62,433 bases of DNA from an uncultured Bacteroidales bacterium (GCA_944325765.1 CALVBH010000063.1:1-62433), one strand, 5' to 3'; shown: positions 34,529 through 44,648, numbered from the stretch's first letter. The notes: a model not told the origin generated them from the letters alone. Numbers and translations are program-made.

Positions 34529-36469
34529 TTGAAGGAACTCGAACTTCTGGCGCCGGCCAGAACGGCTGACATCGGCATCGCGGCCATAGACTGCGGTGCC
34601 GATGCCGTGTATATCGCCGGCCCTGAATTCGGGGCGCGGCAGGCTGCCGGGAATCCTGTCGACGATATCCGGAGGCTGTGCGATTATGCCCACAGATTCG
34701 GAGTACGCATCTTTGCCGCCCTGAATACCATAGTCTACGATGACGAGTTGCCGCGGGCCTTGCGTATGATGAAGGAAATGCAGGACGCGGGGGCGGATGC
34801 CATCATCATTCAGGATCTCGGTCTGACGGGACCGGCCCGAAGACTGGCCGGCTGTGCCGATAATCTTGAAATCCCGCTTCATGCCTCTACGCAGTGCGCC
34901 ATCAGGACTCCGGAGAAAGCCCGCTTTCTGGAAAGTCTCGGTTTCGAAAGGCTGATTCTGGAGCGCGGCCTTTCCTTGGACCGGATAAGGGAAATCCGGG
35001 CTGCCGTGGGCTGCGAACTCGAATTTTTCGTCCATGGCGCCCTGTGTGTCTGCTACAGCGGGCAGTGCTACATTTCCGAGAACATAGCCCGGCGAAGTGC
35101 GAACCGCGGGGCCTGCATACAGGCCTGCCGTTCACTTTATAATCTGACAGACAGCGAAGGAAATATACTGGTTTCGAATCAGCCTCTTCTTTCACTCAAG
35201 GATTTCAATCTCAAGTCCCGCCTTAAGGACCTGGCTGATGCGGGCATTTCATCGTTCAAGATAGAAGGCAGGCTCAAGAATATCTCCTACGTCAGGAATA
35301 TCGTCCGCGAATATTCCATGGCCCTCGATTCCATAGTGGAAAAGTATCCTGACAGATATCGCAGGGCCTCGTACGGCGAAGTCAGCGGCGGATTTTCCCC
35401 GGAGCCGGACAAAACATTCAACAGGGGCTATACGGAATTCTTTCTCGACGGCAGACGCGGCCGGTGGGCCAGCGGCGGGGCCGCCAAGTCGATGGGAGAG
35501 GAAGCCGGCATAGTGGAGAAGATATCTCCGGACAAGTCCGTTTTCACGCTGCGCCCTGCCCGCCCGGGACTCCGTTTCGGCAACGGTGACGGCTTCTGTT
35601 TCGTTACGGACAGGCAGAAAGTGGTCGGCTTCCGTGCGGATGTCTGCGAAGGTATGACAGTCAGATGCAAACCGGTTCCGGAACTGGCTGAAGGTGTCAG
35701 TCTTTACCGTAATATCGATCAGGCTTTCGAAAGAAAGCTCGAAACTGAACTGCCTCGCAGGCAGATCGGGGTAGAACTTTCCATTTCCTCTGCGGGAGAC
35801 GGTCCGGCTCTCGCAGTATCGGCCCTGAGCGAAGACGGGAGGAACTGGTCGGGAATTCTCGGGGAAGGGGCGGAGCCTGCCCTGAATCAGGAAAAGATGC
35901 ACGCGGTTCTCGCGGCCCAGCTGTCGAAGTCCGCGGAGCATTATGCCTTTTCCGTCCGTAGCATAGAGTCTGATTCCCTGCCTTTCCTCCCGGTTTCCGC
36001 GGTCAACGCTTTCCGGCGGCGGATCGCTCGGGAACTCGACAATATTCCTTGTGTGAAGTCCGGACTTCACGGAAACGGAGCCTCGCATGCGGAAGACATC
36101 CCTAAAGGCGCAGCCTGTCACGGCATCCCTTCATTCTTTCCGAAAGGACAGAGAATCAGCTACCGGGCAAACGTAGCCAACACCCTGTCCCGGAATCTGT
36201 TTTCATCCCTCGGCGCCGGTGACATAGAACAGGCATACGAACTTCAGAGAAAGCCTGGTGCGGAACTGATGCGCACTAAATACTGTATCAGGTACCAGTA
36301 CAGGCATTGCCCGAAATATCATAAGGATTCCTGGCCGTCCGGACTGTTCCTGGAGAACAACGGCAGGCTTTTCCCTCTCGAATTCGACTGCAAGGCCTGC
36401 GAAATGTCGGTACTGGCTCCGGACTCCTCTATTTCGAAGGTGATGGAAACGTCTCCGAAACGCTCCTGA
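34529..36469 (+). CDS. Peptidase U32 family protein with DUF3656-like C domain (RlhA/YdcP-like)
   Basis: The 646-residue protein has the U32 barrel (LLAPARTADIGIAAIDCGADAVYIAG) and the signature cysteines in EFFVHGALCVCYSGQCYIS and NRGACIQACRSLYNL near residues 167-205, expected to bind an iron-sulfur cluster. Length and domain order match E. coli RlhA (YdcP), which hydroxylates C2501 of 23S rRNA; that function is inferred. The C-terminal LEFDCKACEMSVL is the normal family end, and the last 15 or so codons beyond it are antisense to the neighbouring lipoprotein gene. The only in-frame start is TTG 34529, since a stop codon precedes it. Confidence 0.85.
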   Translation: MKELELLAPARTADIGIAAIDCGADAVYIAGPEFGARQAAGNPVDDIRRLCDYAHRFGVRIFAALNTIVYDDELPRALRMMKEMQDAGADAIIIQDLGLTGPARRLAGCADNLEIPLHASTQCAIRTPEKARFLESLGFERLILERGLSLDRIREIRAAVGCELEFFVHGALCVCYSGQCYISENIARRSANRGACIQACRSLYNLTDSEGNILVSNQPLLSLKDFNLKSRLKDLADAGISSFKIEGRLKNISYVRNIVREYSMALDSIVEKYPDRYRRASYGEVSGGFSPEPDKTFNRGYTEFFLDGRRGRWASGGAAKSMGEEAGIVEKISPDKSVFTLRPARPGLRFGNGDGFCFVTDRQKVVGFRADVCEGMTVRCKPVPELAEGVSLYRNIDQAFERKLETELPRRQIGVELSISSAGDGPALAVSALSEDGRNWSGILGEGAEPALNQEKMHAVLAAQLSKSAEHYAFSVRSIESDSLPFLPVSAVNAFRRRIARELDNIPCVKSGLHGNGASHAEDIPKGAACHGIPSFFPKGQRISYRANVANTLSRNLFSSLGAGDIEQAYELQRKPGAELMRTKYCIRYQYRHCPKYHKDSWPSGLFLENNGRLFPLEFDCKACEMSVLAPDSSISKVMETSPKRS

Positions 36470-37683
36470 ACATTGCTGTGCGCAAACAGGTAGCGGCTGC
36501 TCAGCGAGCCTCTCCAGACGATGTCATCGCGGGTCCTGAATGGAAGGTCTATTTCTATTCCGTAGCTTTTGGATGCTATCCTGACTAATGCGGTGCATTC
36601 CCAGGATGTCTGTCTGCCGCCGTCATCTTCTATAATCATAAAGGCGCAGTTGTCCACCTGGTCCGTCCAGTCCGACACCAGAACGGCGTTGAAAGGCTGG
36701 GCGATGCCCACCTGGTTTCTTTTCACGACGATCATAAAGTCCGTGATATTCGGAGAATAGAGTTCCAGCTCCGCTTCCGTGGAGGCGGTGAAGTTTTCCA
36801 CGGCCCCGCACTTGACGAAGAATTCGGAGGCTCCGGCAAACCATGAATCGTAGTTCCTGTGCATGATGAAGTCTTTCAGGATGAGTGTCCTGACCGTTCC
36901 TCCGGTCGAGGCCTTCGAGGCGAGTATGTCCATCGGTTTCCCGGCAGGATTTATGACGATGTCTCCGCCTTCTCCCACCTGGTCCGGGTACAGCTGTCTT
37001 ATCATATCCAGGGTAAGGTATCCGTCATCCGAATTCCTGTTGACGACCCATACGGGATATTCCTCGGCCATATTCTCATCCACGACTACCTGTTCGACCT
37101 GAATCAGGCCGTTTCTGTCTTTTCTGATTCTGTATCCGGTATTCGTGGAAGATTCGTTCTCGGGGTCGAACGTGATTATCGGATATTCTCCGGTATCCGC
37201 CCATTTTTCCGAGAAAGGCCAGTAAATCTGTATGTCCGAGGATGAAAGCAGGTTTATATAGTCGTTTACGTCATTCTCGTTTTCGAAGGATGCTTCCCCG
37301 ACGGAGGATTTCGTGGCGGCTTTGCCCATCAGATGTTCCCGGATAAGTTCCGAAAGGGGATTTTCGTATGCGGATGCGGCTTTTGTCCCCAGACGGTCAT
37401 CTCCGACACCTGCACCGGGGACCGAAAAGAGATTGGACATGGTGTATTCTTCATCGTAGCCGTTGGACGAAGACGAAGTGACGGCATCGTGTACCTCTGA
37501 TATGTGTTCCTTTTCGAACGGCAGTTCGGCCAGAAGTCCGGCAATCTCGGACAGCGGCGGACCATAGACAGTATTCTCCTGTCCGGAACCGTCTTCCTTG
37601 CCCGGGATAGGGTCGATGCACCCCGCTGCGAGAAGTCCTGCCGCCGATATGGCGGCAATGCTTTTCAGAAAATTCTTTTTCAT
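36319..37683 (-). CDS. Lipoprotein of unknown function
   Basis: From ATG 37683 the 454-residue product has a lipoprotein signal with lipobox LAAGC (MKKNFLKSIAAISAAGLLAAGC), a low-complexity region with TSSSSNGYDEEYTM and the remainder a soluble, beta-rich domain (YLTLDMIRQLYPDQVGEGGDIVINPAG, in two stretches; FIMHRNYDSWFAGASEFFV). I do not recognise the family. The natural C terminus is probably near ERFGDVSITFEIEESG (about 36440). After that the frame runs 120 or so nt antisense through the end of the U32 gene (LFSRNSPDGQESL), so the stop may have been lost. Confidence 0.72.
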   Translation of the reverse strand: MKKNFLKSIAAISAAGLLAAGCIDPIPGKEDGSGQENTVYGPPLSEIAGLLAELPFEKEHISEVHDAVTSSSSNGYDEEYTMSNLFSVPGAGVGDDRLGTKAASAYENPLSELIREHLMGKAATKSSVGEASFENENDVNDYINLLSSSDIQIYWPFSEKWADTGEYPIITFDPENESSTNTGYRIRKDRNGLIQVEQVVVDENMAEEYPVWVVNRNSDDGYLTLDMIRQLYPDQVGEGGDIVINPAGKPMDILASKASTGGTVRTLILKDFIMHRNYDSWFAGASEFFVKCGAVENFTASTEAELELYSPNITDFMIVVKRNQVGIAQPFNAVLVSDWTDQVDNCAFMIIEDDGGRQTSWECTALVRIASKSYGIEIDLPFRTRDDIVWRGSLSSRYLFAHSNVQERFGDVSITFEIEESGASTDISQALQSNSRGKSLPLFSRNSPDGQESL

Positions 37684-37809
37684 GATTTTTCTCCTCCTTT
37701 TTTCCGCAAAGAGAGCAATTGCCATCCGTTTATTCAAGGATTAAACGTTTAATTCCGGAAAAAACGCCTGTATCGGCACGGGAAGGGGAATTTTCGGAGG
37801 GCAGGAAAA

Positions 37810-38676
37810 CTATCCGTGTGCCACGACGAACCTGTCGCGGCCTGAAAGGTCCTGTCTTACAGTCGCTTCCGGAAACCCGGCATCGAGAAACAGGTGTGCG
37901 GTCTCCTGTCCGAAAGCCTCGTTTATTTCCACTGCAAGACAGCCCTTCGGAGCAAGGTGTCCGGAGGCGATACGGGCTATGGCCCTGTAGAACAGCAGGG
38001 GGTCTGAGTCGGGCACGAAAAGGGCGATATCCGGCTCGTAGTCAAGTACATTCTTATGCATCGCGGATTTCTCCGACAGACGCACATACGGCGGATTGCT
38101 GACTATTATGTCGAAGGGTGCTGTGCCGAGCGCGCGGGTCAGGGTCTCTTCTCCGCCAAGTATATCCGCATGGATGAAAGCCGGCCGGTTCGATCCTGCA
38201 TTCTGCGAGGCGGCTACGGACAGGGCTTCGTCCGAAATGTCCGCACCTGTCACTTCGGAGCCGGGAATATTGCCGGCCAAAGTCCAGGCTATGCATCCGG
38301 AGCCGGTACACAGATCCAGAATGCGCGGTGAGGAACATCCGGCGGCCGCGGTTTCCTCTATGACTATCCTGCACAGGAGTTCGGTTTCCGGGCGCGGAAT
38401 CAGGACGGCCGGAGTGACATTGTATTCCTTTCCGTAGAATTCGGCCTTTCCGAGAATGTATTGAAGGGGCTCGTGCCTGCACAGCCTTGTTATGCAGCTC
38501 CGCATTTCCTCCGCCGCCTGACTGTCCACCTCATATCCGGGTTCGCTTATATGAATGTAGCCCGGCACATGAAGTACCGAGCCGCACAGTGTCCGAATCA
38601 TTGCCGCGGTTTCACGAGGCCCGTACAAAGGCTTCAGTTCCGCCGCAGCTTCTGCGATGATTTCCTTTATTTTCAT
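37810..38676 (-). CDS. prmC: Release factor glutamine methyltransferase
   Basis: The 288-residue protein methylates the GGQ glutamine of RF1/RF2 using SAM. The SAM-binding ILDLCTGSGCIAWTLA is near residue 120 and the catalytic NPPY in IIVSNPPYVRLSEK is near 190. The N-terminal helical bundle is present (IRTLCGSVLHVPGYI). It follows ddl by 18 nt on the same strand and is the end of the pbp1A-ddl-prmC run. Confidence 0.95.
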   Translation of the reverse strand: MKIKEIIAEAAAELKPLYGPRETAAMIRTLCGSVLHVPGYIHISEPGYEVDSQAAEEMRSCITRLCRHEPLQYILGKAEFYGKEYNVTPAVLIPRPETELLCRIVIEETAAAGCSSPRILDLCTGSGCIAWTLAGNIPGSEVTGADISDEALSVAASQNAGSNRPAFIHADILGGEETLTRALGTAPFDIIVSNPPYVRLSEKSAMHKNVLDYEPDIALFVPDSDPLLFYRAIARIASGHLAPKGCLAVEINEAFGQETAHLFLDAGFPEATVRQDLSGRDRFVVAHG

Positions 38677-38691
38677 CCGGAAAGTTCCTCA

Positions 38692-38723
38692 GACTCACTT
38701 TGTCCGCTCAGGATGACATTGCC
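38692..38723 (-). repeat. Dispersed CATCCTGAGCG-type repeat, copy 4 (forms the ddl C terminus)
   Basis: The minus strand reads GGCAATGTCATCCTGAGCGG at the end of ddl. It is translated as QCHPERTK in a frame different from copy 3, and the stop lies just after it. Confidence 0.72.
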
Positions 38724-39753
38724 CTGGATGACCTGCAGGGCTGTTTTCTATTATTTCCGTCAGGAAATCCGTCATGTCGAGTCCCGCCGTCCTGACCATC
38801 TTCGGCACCAATGAGGCGCTGGTCATTCCCGGTATCGTATTTACTTCCAGGAAGTACAGCCCGTCATCGGAAAGTATGTAATCCACCCTGACCACGCCGG
38901 AGCATCCCAATCTGCGGTATATTTTCTTCGAGGCTTCCTGAACGCGGGCAGTAAGTTCCGCGGAAATGGGAGCGGGGCATATTTCCTCGCTGAACCCGTT
39001 GTATTTGGCGTCGTAGTCGAAAAATTCGTGGTCCGTGACGATTTCTATGACCGGCAGCGCCACGAACTCATGTCCGTTGAAATACACGGCATCAGTGATT
39101 TCCCGGCCCTTGATGTACTTTTCAGCCAGAATCATTTTCCCTTCGGAAAAGGCCTCCCTGACCGCATCGTCGAAATCTTCGGCGGCCTTTACCTTGACCA
39201 CCCCGAAACTTGAACCTCCGTCTGTAGGCTTGACGAAAAGCGGAAGCCCGAGTTTCGATATGACTTTTTCGGAAAGGTCCGGCGTCACTTCCCCCTGTCT
39301 GATGAAAACATCGTCGGCGCACTTGACATAATCCACGTTCCGGAGATAGTTCTTGCAGGTGAACTTGTCGAAAGTGATGGCCGAAACGAAGGAACTGCAG
39401 CTGCTGAAAGGTATTCCGAGCATTTCCAGATAGCCCTGCATCAGGCCGTTTTCGCCGGGAGTCCCGTGCTGCATTATGTAGGCGAAATCGAATTTCACCT
39501 TTTCTCCCCCGACAGTTACGGAAAAGTCGGTCTTGTCTATCGCCGGTCTTTCCCCTTCGGGCAATATGTTCCTGACGGAATTCTTCCTGCGGTAAGCCGC
39601 CAATGTCCATTGCCCGAAACGGGCGAAAATTTCGTAAACGTCGTATTCGGTGCCGTCAATGCGCGAAGCCGTAAATTCTCCGCTGCGGCAGGAAATCTCA
39701 CTCTCCGAAGAGTCGCTGCCATAAATGACGGCAATAGTCCTGTATTTGCTCAT
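38695..39753 (-). CDS. ddl: D-alanine--D-alanine ligase
   Basis: The 352-residue ATP-grasp enzyme makes the D-Ala-D-Ala dipeptide for peptidoglycan. The N terminus MSKYRTIAVIYGSDSSESEI, AYIMQHGTPGENGLMQGYLEMLGIPF (catalytic Glu region), LPLFVKPTDGGSSFGVVKVK and VDYILSDDGLYFLEVNTIPGMT (Mg ligands; each quoted as part of a longer block) are all present. The normal end is near FLTEIIENSP; the last codons GQCHPERTK are encoded by a dispersed repeat that also gives the stop. It starts one base after the pbp1A stop. Confidence 0.95.
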   Translation of the reverse strand: MSKYRTIAVIYGSDSSESEISCRSGEFTASRIDGTEYDVYEIFARFGQWTLAAYRRKNSVRNILPEGERPAIDKTDFSVTVGGEKVKFDFAYIMQHGTPGENGLMQGYLEMLGIPFSSCSSFVSAITFDKFTCKNYLRNVDYVKCADDVFIRQGEVTPDLSEKVISKLGLPLFVKPTDGGSSFGVVKVKAAEDFDDAVREAFSEGKMILAEKYIKGREITDAVYFNGHEFVALPVIEIVTDHEFFDYDAKYNGFSEEICPAPISAELTARVQEASKKIYRRLGCSGVVRVDYILSDDGLYFLEVNTIPGMTSASLVPKMVRTAGLDMTDFLTEIIENSPAGHPGQCHPERTK

Positions 39754-39754
39754 A

Positions 39755-42100
39755 TCAATCAAAAAAATCGTCGCTGTCGTTTCCGGATACGGCATCAGCA
39801 TCGCTGCCGTCGCAGTCCAGATTGAGGGTCATACCGGCCGGAGCGATGAACTGTTCATCTCCCGTGATGCCCAATGTCCCGTCTTTCAGCACCTTGTTCA
39901 TAAATATGCCCCATATCGGGAGAGCCATGTTTGACCCTCCTCCCAAAGCCAGTGATTCGAAATGCACCTGTCTGTCCTCGGCTCCGACCCAGATTCCGGC
40001 GGTGAGGGCCGGAGTATAGCCGATGAACCATCCGTCCGACTGGTCGTTCGTGGTACCGGTCTTCCCCGCTATTTCTCCGGTCAGTCCGTATTTGTATCTG
40101 AGCCTGACTGCCGTTCCTCCGGTGACCACTCCCTGCATCAGGTTGGCCATAAGGTAGGCCGTCTGTTCACTGATGGCTTCACGCTTGCTGTTGTTGAATT
40201 CGGACAGAAGGTTGCCCATATTGTCTTCTATCCTCGTGACGAAAAGCGGTTCGACATATACTCCGCGCGAAGGGAAAGTGTTGTATGCGGCTACCATTTC
40301 GTACAGTGACAGGTCCGCCGGGCCCACGCAGAGTGACGGAACTTCGTCTATATGGCTTCCGATGCCCATCTTCCGCATCATTTCGGCCATGGCGTGCGGC
40401 CCGAACTGCTTCATAAGGTAGGCGGAAATGTTGTTGCTGCTCTTCGTAAGCCCCCATTTCAGCGTGACGGTCTGTCCTATCCATTCGTCCCTGTCCGTAC
40501 TTTTCGGTGTCCACGTATCTTCGCCCACGATGAATGTCTGCGGCACGTTCACCACCCGGTCGCAAGGCGACATGCCTTCCTGCATCGCCAGAGTATACAG
40601 GAACGGCTTTATGGTCGAGCCGACCTGCCTTTTCCCCTGGCGGACATTGTCATACTTGAAATAGCGGTAGTCGGGACCTCCGACATACGCCTTTACGTGG
40701 CCGGTCTCGGGTTCTATCGCCATAAAGCCCGCCCGCAGATGCGACTTGTAATATCTGATGGAGTCGTCGGGAGTCATCAGCGTATCGATGTAGCCCTTGC
40801 CTTTCCACGAGAAGACCCGCATCTTGGTCTTTTCCCTGAAACTTTCGGAGATTTCCTGCTCGGAAGCCCCGCGTGCCTTCATTATGCGGTATCTGTCGCT
40901 CCATCTTCTGGCCTGGGTCATAAGCCTGTCGATGGTCGCCTCGTCCACTTCGTCGGAAAACGGCTTGTTCTTTTTCCAGCGGAGGTCCCTCCAGAAACTG
41001 TTCTGCAGGTCCTGCCCGAGATGTTCGGCCACGGCTTCTTCGGCATACTGCTGCATCCTGTAGTTTATGGTGGTATATATTCTCAGACCGTCCCTGTCGA
41101 GACTGTAGGACGTCCCGTCAGCCTTTTTGTTCTTGTTCAGCCAGCCGTAGAGGTCATCGTCCGCCCAGAGCAGGGAATCAGTCCTGTAGTCTTCGTAGAT
41201 GCTGTAGGATGACCGTTTAGGCTGTTTCGCATTCATTGTCCTGCGCAGCATATCCCTGAAATACGGGGCGAGTCCGGCATTGTGGTCCTGAACCTGATAG
41301 GCGAGCGTTATGGGGATGTCGCTTATGGAGTCGGCGGCGGCTTCGGAAAGATAGCCGGCCTTCGACATCTGTCTGAGCACGAAATTCCTTCGCCCGAGGG
41401 CCTTGTCCGGATTGAGTACCGGGTTGTATCTCGTCGGCTTGTTCACCATTCCGACCAGCATGGCGCTCTCCTCGGCTGTCAGGTCCGACGGGTTTTTCGA
41501 AAAGAATGTCTGGGACGCCGTCTTGATGCCGTATGCGTTGCTGCCGAAGAAGATGGCGTTCATATACATCGTCAGGATTTCGTTTTTCGTATAGTTCCTT
41601 TCGAGCTTGACTGCCGTAATCCACTCCTTCAGCTTGGTCCATACCATCTTTATATGCCTGGCTCCCGGGAAGTTCCCCGTGATTTCCTCTCTCGGATAAA
41701 GGGTCTTGGCCAGCTGCTGTGTAATGGTGCTGCCTCCTCCCTGGCTGGAGTCGCTCATCATCAGAGTCTTGACCAGCACGCGTGCCAGACTTCTGAAGTC
41801 GATGCCGGAATGCGAATAGAACCTTACGTCTTCAGTGGCTATTGCGGCCTGTATCAGGTATGGGGACAGGTCTTCATAGTTTACGTATGAACGGTTTTCG
41901 ATATGGAACGTGGTCAGGATTTCCCCGTCTTCGGCTATGACCTGCGTGGCCAGTTTGCTTTCAGGGTTTTCCAGTTCTTCGAATGACGGGATGTCCGCAA
42001 ACGCCCATACGGCCAGTATCAGAAGAACGGCACAGGCAACGGGCGTCAGCAGGATTATCCAGAACCATTTTATTATCCTTTTTTTCGTGATGTCTTTCAT
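39755..42100 (-). CDS. mrcA: Penicillin-binding protein 1A (bifunctional)
   Basis: The 781-residue protein has one membrane anchor (IIKWFWIILLTPVACAVLLILAV), a GT51 transglycosylase domain (AIATEDVRFYSHSGIDFRSLA, QGGGSTITQQLAKTLYPREE), and a class A transpeptidase domain with SxxK in QVGSTIKPFLYTLAMQ, SxN in KSSNNISAYLMKQ and KTG in AGKTGTTNDQSDGWFIGYTP. It polymerises and cross-links peptidoglycan in the periplasm. The start at 42100 is supported by the anchor; a longer open frame upstream has no coding character. The C-terminal tail is acidic (DCDGSDADAVSGNDSDDFFD). Confidence 0.95.
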   Translation of the reverse strand: MKDITKKRIIKWFWIILLTPVACAVLLILAVWAFADIPSFEELENPESKLATQVIAEDGEILTTFHIENRSYVNYEDLSPYLIQAAIATEDVRFYSHSGIDFRSLARVLVKTLMMSDSSQGGGSTITQQLAKTLYPREEITGNFPGARHIKMVWTKLKEWITAVKLERNYTKNEILTMYMNAIFFGSNAYGIKTASQTFFSKNPSDLTAEESAMLVGMVNKPTRYNPVLNPDKALGRRNFVLRQMSKAGYLSEAAADSISDIPITLAYQVQDHNAGLAPYFRDMLRRTMNAKQPKRSSYSIYEDYRTDSLLWADDDLYGWLNKNKKADGTSYSLDRDGLRIYTTINYRMQQYAEEAVAEHLGQDLQNSFWRDLRWKKNKPFSDEVDEATIDRLMTQARRWSDRYRIMKARGASEQEISESFREKTKMRVFSWKGKGYIDTLMTPDDSIRYYKSHLRAGFMAIEPETGHVKAYVGGPDYRYFKYDNVRQGKRQVGSTIKPFLYTLAMQEGMSPCDRVVNVPQTFIVGEDTWTPKSTDRDEWIGQTVTLKWGLTKSSNNISAYLMKQFGPHAMAEMMRKMGIGSHIDEVPSLCVGPADLSLYEMVAAYNTFPSRGVYVEPLFVTRIEDNMGNLLSEFNNSKREAISEQTAYLMANLMQGVVTGGTAVRLRYKYGLTGEIAGKTGTTNDQSDGWFIGYTPALTAGIWVGAEDRQVHFESLALGGGSNMALPIWGIFMNKVLKDGTLGITGDEQFIAPAGMTLNLDCDGSDADAVSGNDSDDFFD

Positions 42101-42244
42101 GTCCTCATTTTTATCAAGGTGCAAAAATAGCAACAAAATTTGAAAATTAATTTCTTTGTGCTTTACTTTGCAAGTCAATTTTTTGCGGCCTGCAGCATTT
42201 GTATTCGGCGGGACTGCATCCTTTACGGAACAGAACATTTTGCT

Positions 42245-44554
42245 ATGGAGGAAAATCTGGTCATTGTAGAGTCGCCGGCCAAGGCGGCTACCATAAAAGG
42301 CTTTTTGGGGGACAAGTTCACGGTCAAATCGAGTTTCGGCCATATCCGGGATTTGAGCAAGAACCGGCTGAGTATCGACATCGAACACGGGTTCAAACCT
42401 GAATACGAGATACCTTCGGACAAGAAAGCCGTAGTCTCCGAATTGAAAAAGGCAGCCAAAAAGGCCTCCGTAGTGTGGCTTGCATCCGATGAGGACCGCG
42501 AAGGGGAGGCCATTTCCTGGCATCTGTACGAAACTTTGGGCCTGGAGAAGGAAAATACCCGCAGGATAGTCTTTCATGAAATCACTAAGGACGCCATACT
42601 GAACGCCATAAAGAATCCGCGCGACATCGATATGGATCTCGTGGACGCGCAGCAGGCGAGACGGGTTCTCGACAGGCTGGTCGGTTTCGAACTTTCTCCG
42701 GTACTCTGGAAGAAAATCCAGCCGAAACTATCCGCGGGGCGCGTACAGTCTGTGGCCCTTCGTCTCGTGGTGGACAGGGAAAAGGAAATCATCGCATTCA
42801 GGAAAGAAAAGTTTTTCAGAGTCGAAGCCGTTTTCCACCCGGCAGGCCTGCCGGGCAATGTCACCGTAAAAACCGTCCTCGACCGCAAGTTCGCGACTCC
42901 GGAAGAAGCCTGCGCCTTTTTGGAGCAATGCGCTTCCGCCCGTTTTTCCATCGTTTCCATAGAGAAAAAGGAGGGAGTGAGGACTCCTGCGGCACCGTTC
43001 ACCACTTCCACGCTGCAGCAGGAAGCCTCCAGAAAACTCCATCTGTCCGTAAGTCAGACTATGAGCATAGCCCAAAGGCTTTACGAGGCCGGTCTTATCA
43101 CCTATATGCGAACGGATTCCACGAATCTGTCTTCGCTGGCCATAAATACGGCCAAGGAATATATTACCGGACATTTCGGCGAAGAATATTCCCGTCCGAG
43201 ACAGTACAAGACCAAAAGCAAAGGGGCGCAGGAAGCACACGAAGCCATCCGTCCGACCTATATAAGCAACACTTCCATAGAAGGGACTCCTCAGGAAAGG
43301 AAACTTTATGAACTTATATGGAAGAGGACCGTGGCTTCCCAGATGTCCGATGCCAGAATCCTCAGGACGGATATCAGAATCGGCGCCGCGGAAGTCGCCG
43401 GCGCATTTGCCGCGCAGGCTGCGGAAATGCTTTTCGACGGATTTTTCAGGCTGTATGCCGAAAGTCAGGATGACGAGCAGGACGATACGTCGGTCATTCT
43501 TCCCGAAATGAAAAAGGGCGATGTCATGGAAGAACGCGGCATTTCGGCGATATCCAGGTTTACGGCACCGCCTGCGAGATATTCGGAGGCGACACTCGTG
43601 AAGAAACTCGAGGAACTCGGTATAGGAAGGCCTTCCACATACGCCCCTACCATTTCGACGCTTACCAAAGGAAGAGGCTATATAATAAAAGGGGACAAGG
43701 AGGGAGAGAAAATCCCCGTTACCGACTATGTGCTTAAAGAAAAGAAAGTGGAGGCTGTCGGCAGGATGGAGACGGTGGGGGCGGAAAAAGGTAAGCTCCT
43801 GCCTCAGGAGATAGGGATGATAGTGACGGACTTCCTGGTAGCCAGGTTCGGGCCCGTACTCGACTACGGCTTTACCGCCAATGTCGAAAAGGAATTCGAC
43901 CAGATAGCCGCCGGCGGCATGAAGTGGGAGGACCTTATCAGCGCATTCTATACTCCGTTCCACAGCCAGGTGGAGGAGACTCTCAACAGCAGGGAGTACG
44001 GCCGCGTGAGCCGCGAACTCGGTACGGACCCTTCGGACGGACAGATGCTCGTGGCCAGGTACGGACAGTACGGACCGTATATCCAGAAGGGGGAAGGGGA
44101 GAACAGACAGTATGCAAGTCTGGCTCCCGGGCAGCTCATCGAGAGCATAACCCTTGAAGATGCATTGAAACTGTTCAGCCTGCCCCGTGTGGTGGGACAG
44201 TATGAGGGGACCGATATCATTGCGACCAAAGGTCGTTTCGGGCCTTATCTGAAATACGGAGACAGGAATGTTTCCCTTCCGAAGGGGACGGATCCGCTGA
44301 GGGTGGACCTGGAAAAATGTATCGAAATCATTTCACAGGCCGGGACGAAGCAGGAAAAACAGATAATCCTCGACTTCAAGGACAGCGGCATACAGGTGAT
44401 TGCGGGAAATTACGGTCCGTACCTGAAATATGACGGGAACAACTACAGGATTCCGAAAGGGACGGCGGCTGAAACTCTTACCGAGGAAGACTGCCGGAAA
44501 ATCATAGAAGAGGGGGCACCTACGGGAAAATCCCGACGCCGCAAGTCGAAATGA
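42245..44554 (+). CDS. topA: DNA topoisomerase I
   Basis: The 769-residue enzyme relaxes negative supercoils. MEENLVIVESPAKAATIKGF starts the Toprim domain, ASDEDREGEAISWHL holds its acidic metal ligands near residue 85, and the catalytic Tyr is in YMRTDSTNLSS near residue 290. IGRPSTYAPTISTL is near residue 465. The C terminus has repeated glycine/tyrosine modules (YGQYGPYIQKG, KGRFGPYLKYG, NYGPYLKYD) instead of zinc ribbons, as is usual in Bacteroidota. The start 42245 is chosen from the family N terminus. Confidence 0.96.
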   Translation: MEENLVIVESPAKAATIKGFLGDKFTVKSSFGHIRDLSKNRLSIDIEHGFKPEYEIPSDKKAVVSELKKAAKKASVVWLASDEDREGEAISWHLYETLGLEKENTRRIVFHEITKDAILNAIKNPRDIDMDLVDAQQARRVLDRLVGFELSPVLWKKIQPKLSAGRVQSVALRLVVDREKEIIAFRKEKFFRVEAVFHPAGLPGNVTVKTVLDRKFATPEEACAFLEQCASARFSIVSIEKKEGVRTPAAPFTTSTLQQEASRKLHLSVSQTMSIAQRLYEAGLITYMRTDSTNLSSLAINTAKEYITGHFGEEYSRPRQYKTKSKGAQEAHEAIRPTYISNTSIEGTPQERKLYELIWKRTVASQMSDARILRTDIRIGAAEVAGAFAAQAAEMLFDGFFRLYAESQDDEQDDTSVILPEMKKGDVMEERGISAISRFTAPPARYSEATLVKKLEELGIGRPSTYAPTISTLTKGRGYIIKGDKEGEKIPVTDYVLKEKKVEAVGRMETVGAEKGKLLPQEIGMIVTDFLVARFGPVLDYGFTANVEKEFDQIAAGGMKWEDLISAFYTPFHSQVEETLNSREYGRVSRELGTDPSDGQMLVARYGQYGPYIQKGEGENRQYASLAPGQLIESITLEDALKLFSLPRVVGQYEGTDIIATKGRFGPYLKYGDRNVSLPKGTDPLRVDLEKCIEIISQAGTKQEKQIILDFKDSGIQVIAGNYGPYLKYDGNNYRIPKGTAAETLTEEDCRKIIEEGAPTGKSRRRKSK

Positions 44555-44640
44555 TATAGAAAAGGAATAAAATACAGTAAATTACTTATAAATTGTTATC
44601 ATATCTTCTGATTTGCTTGCCGTTTATTAAAAAATTGTTA

Positions 44641-44648
44641 TAACTTCG
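44641..44648 (+). promoter_or_regulatory. Possible -7 element of the Lrp-family gene
   Basis: TAACTTCG is a one-base variant of TAnnTTTG, 28 nt before the ATG at 44676. Confidence 0.4.

Noticed and set aside
42101-42577. Extended N terminus of PBP1A
   Set aside because: The upstream frame is antisense to the topA start region and the membrane anchor follows directly after the ATG at 42100.
42728-43963. Minus-strand 411-codon open frame
   Set aside because: Antisense to topA; no recognisable domain and unusual amino-acid composition.
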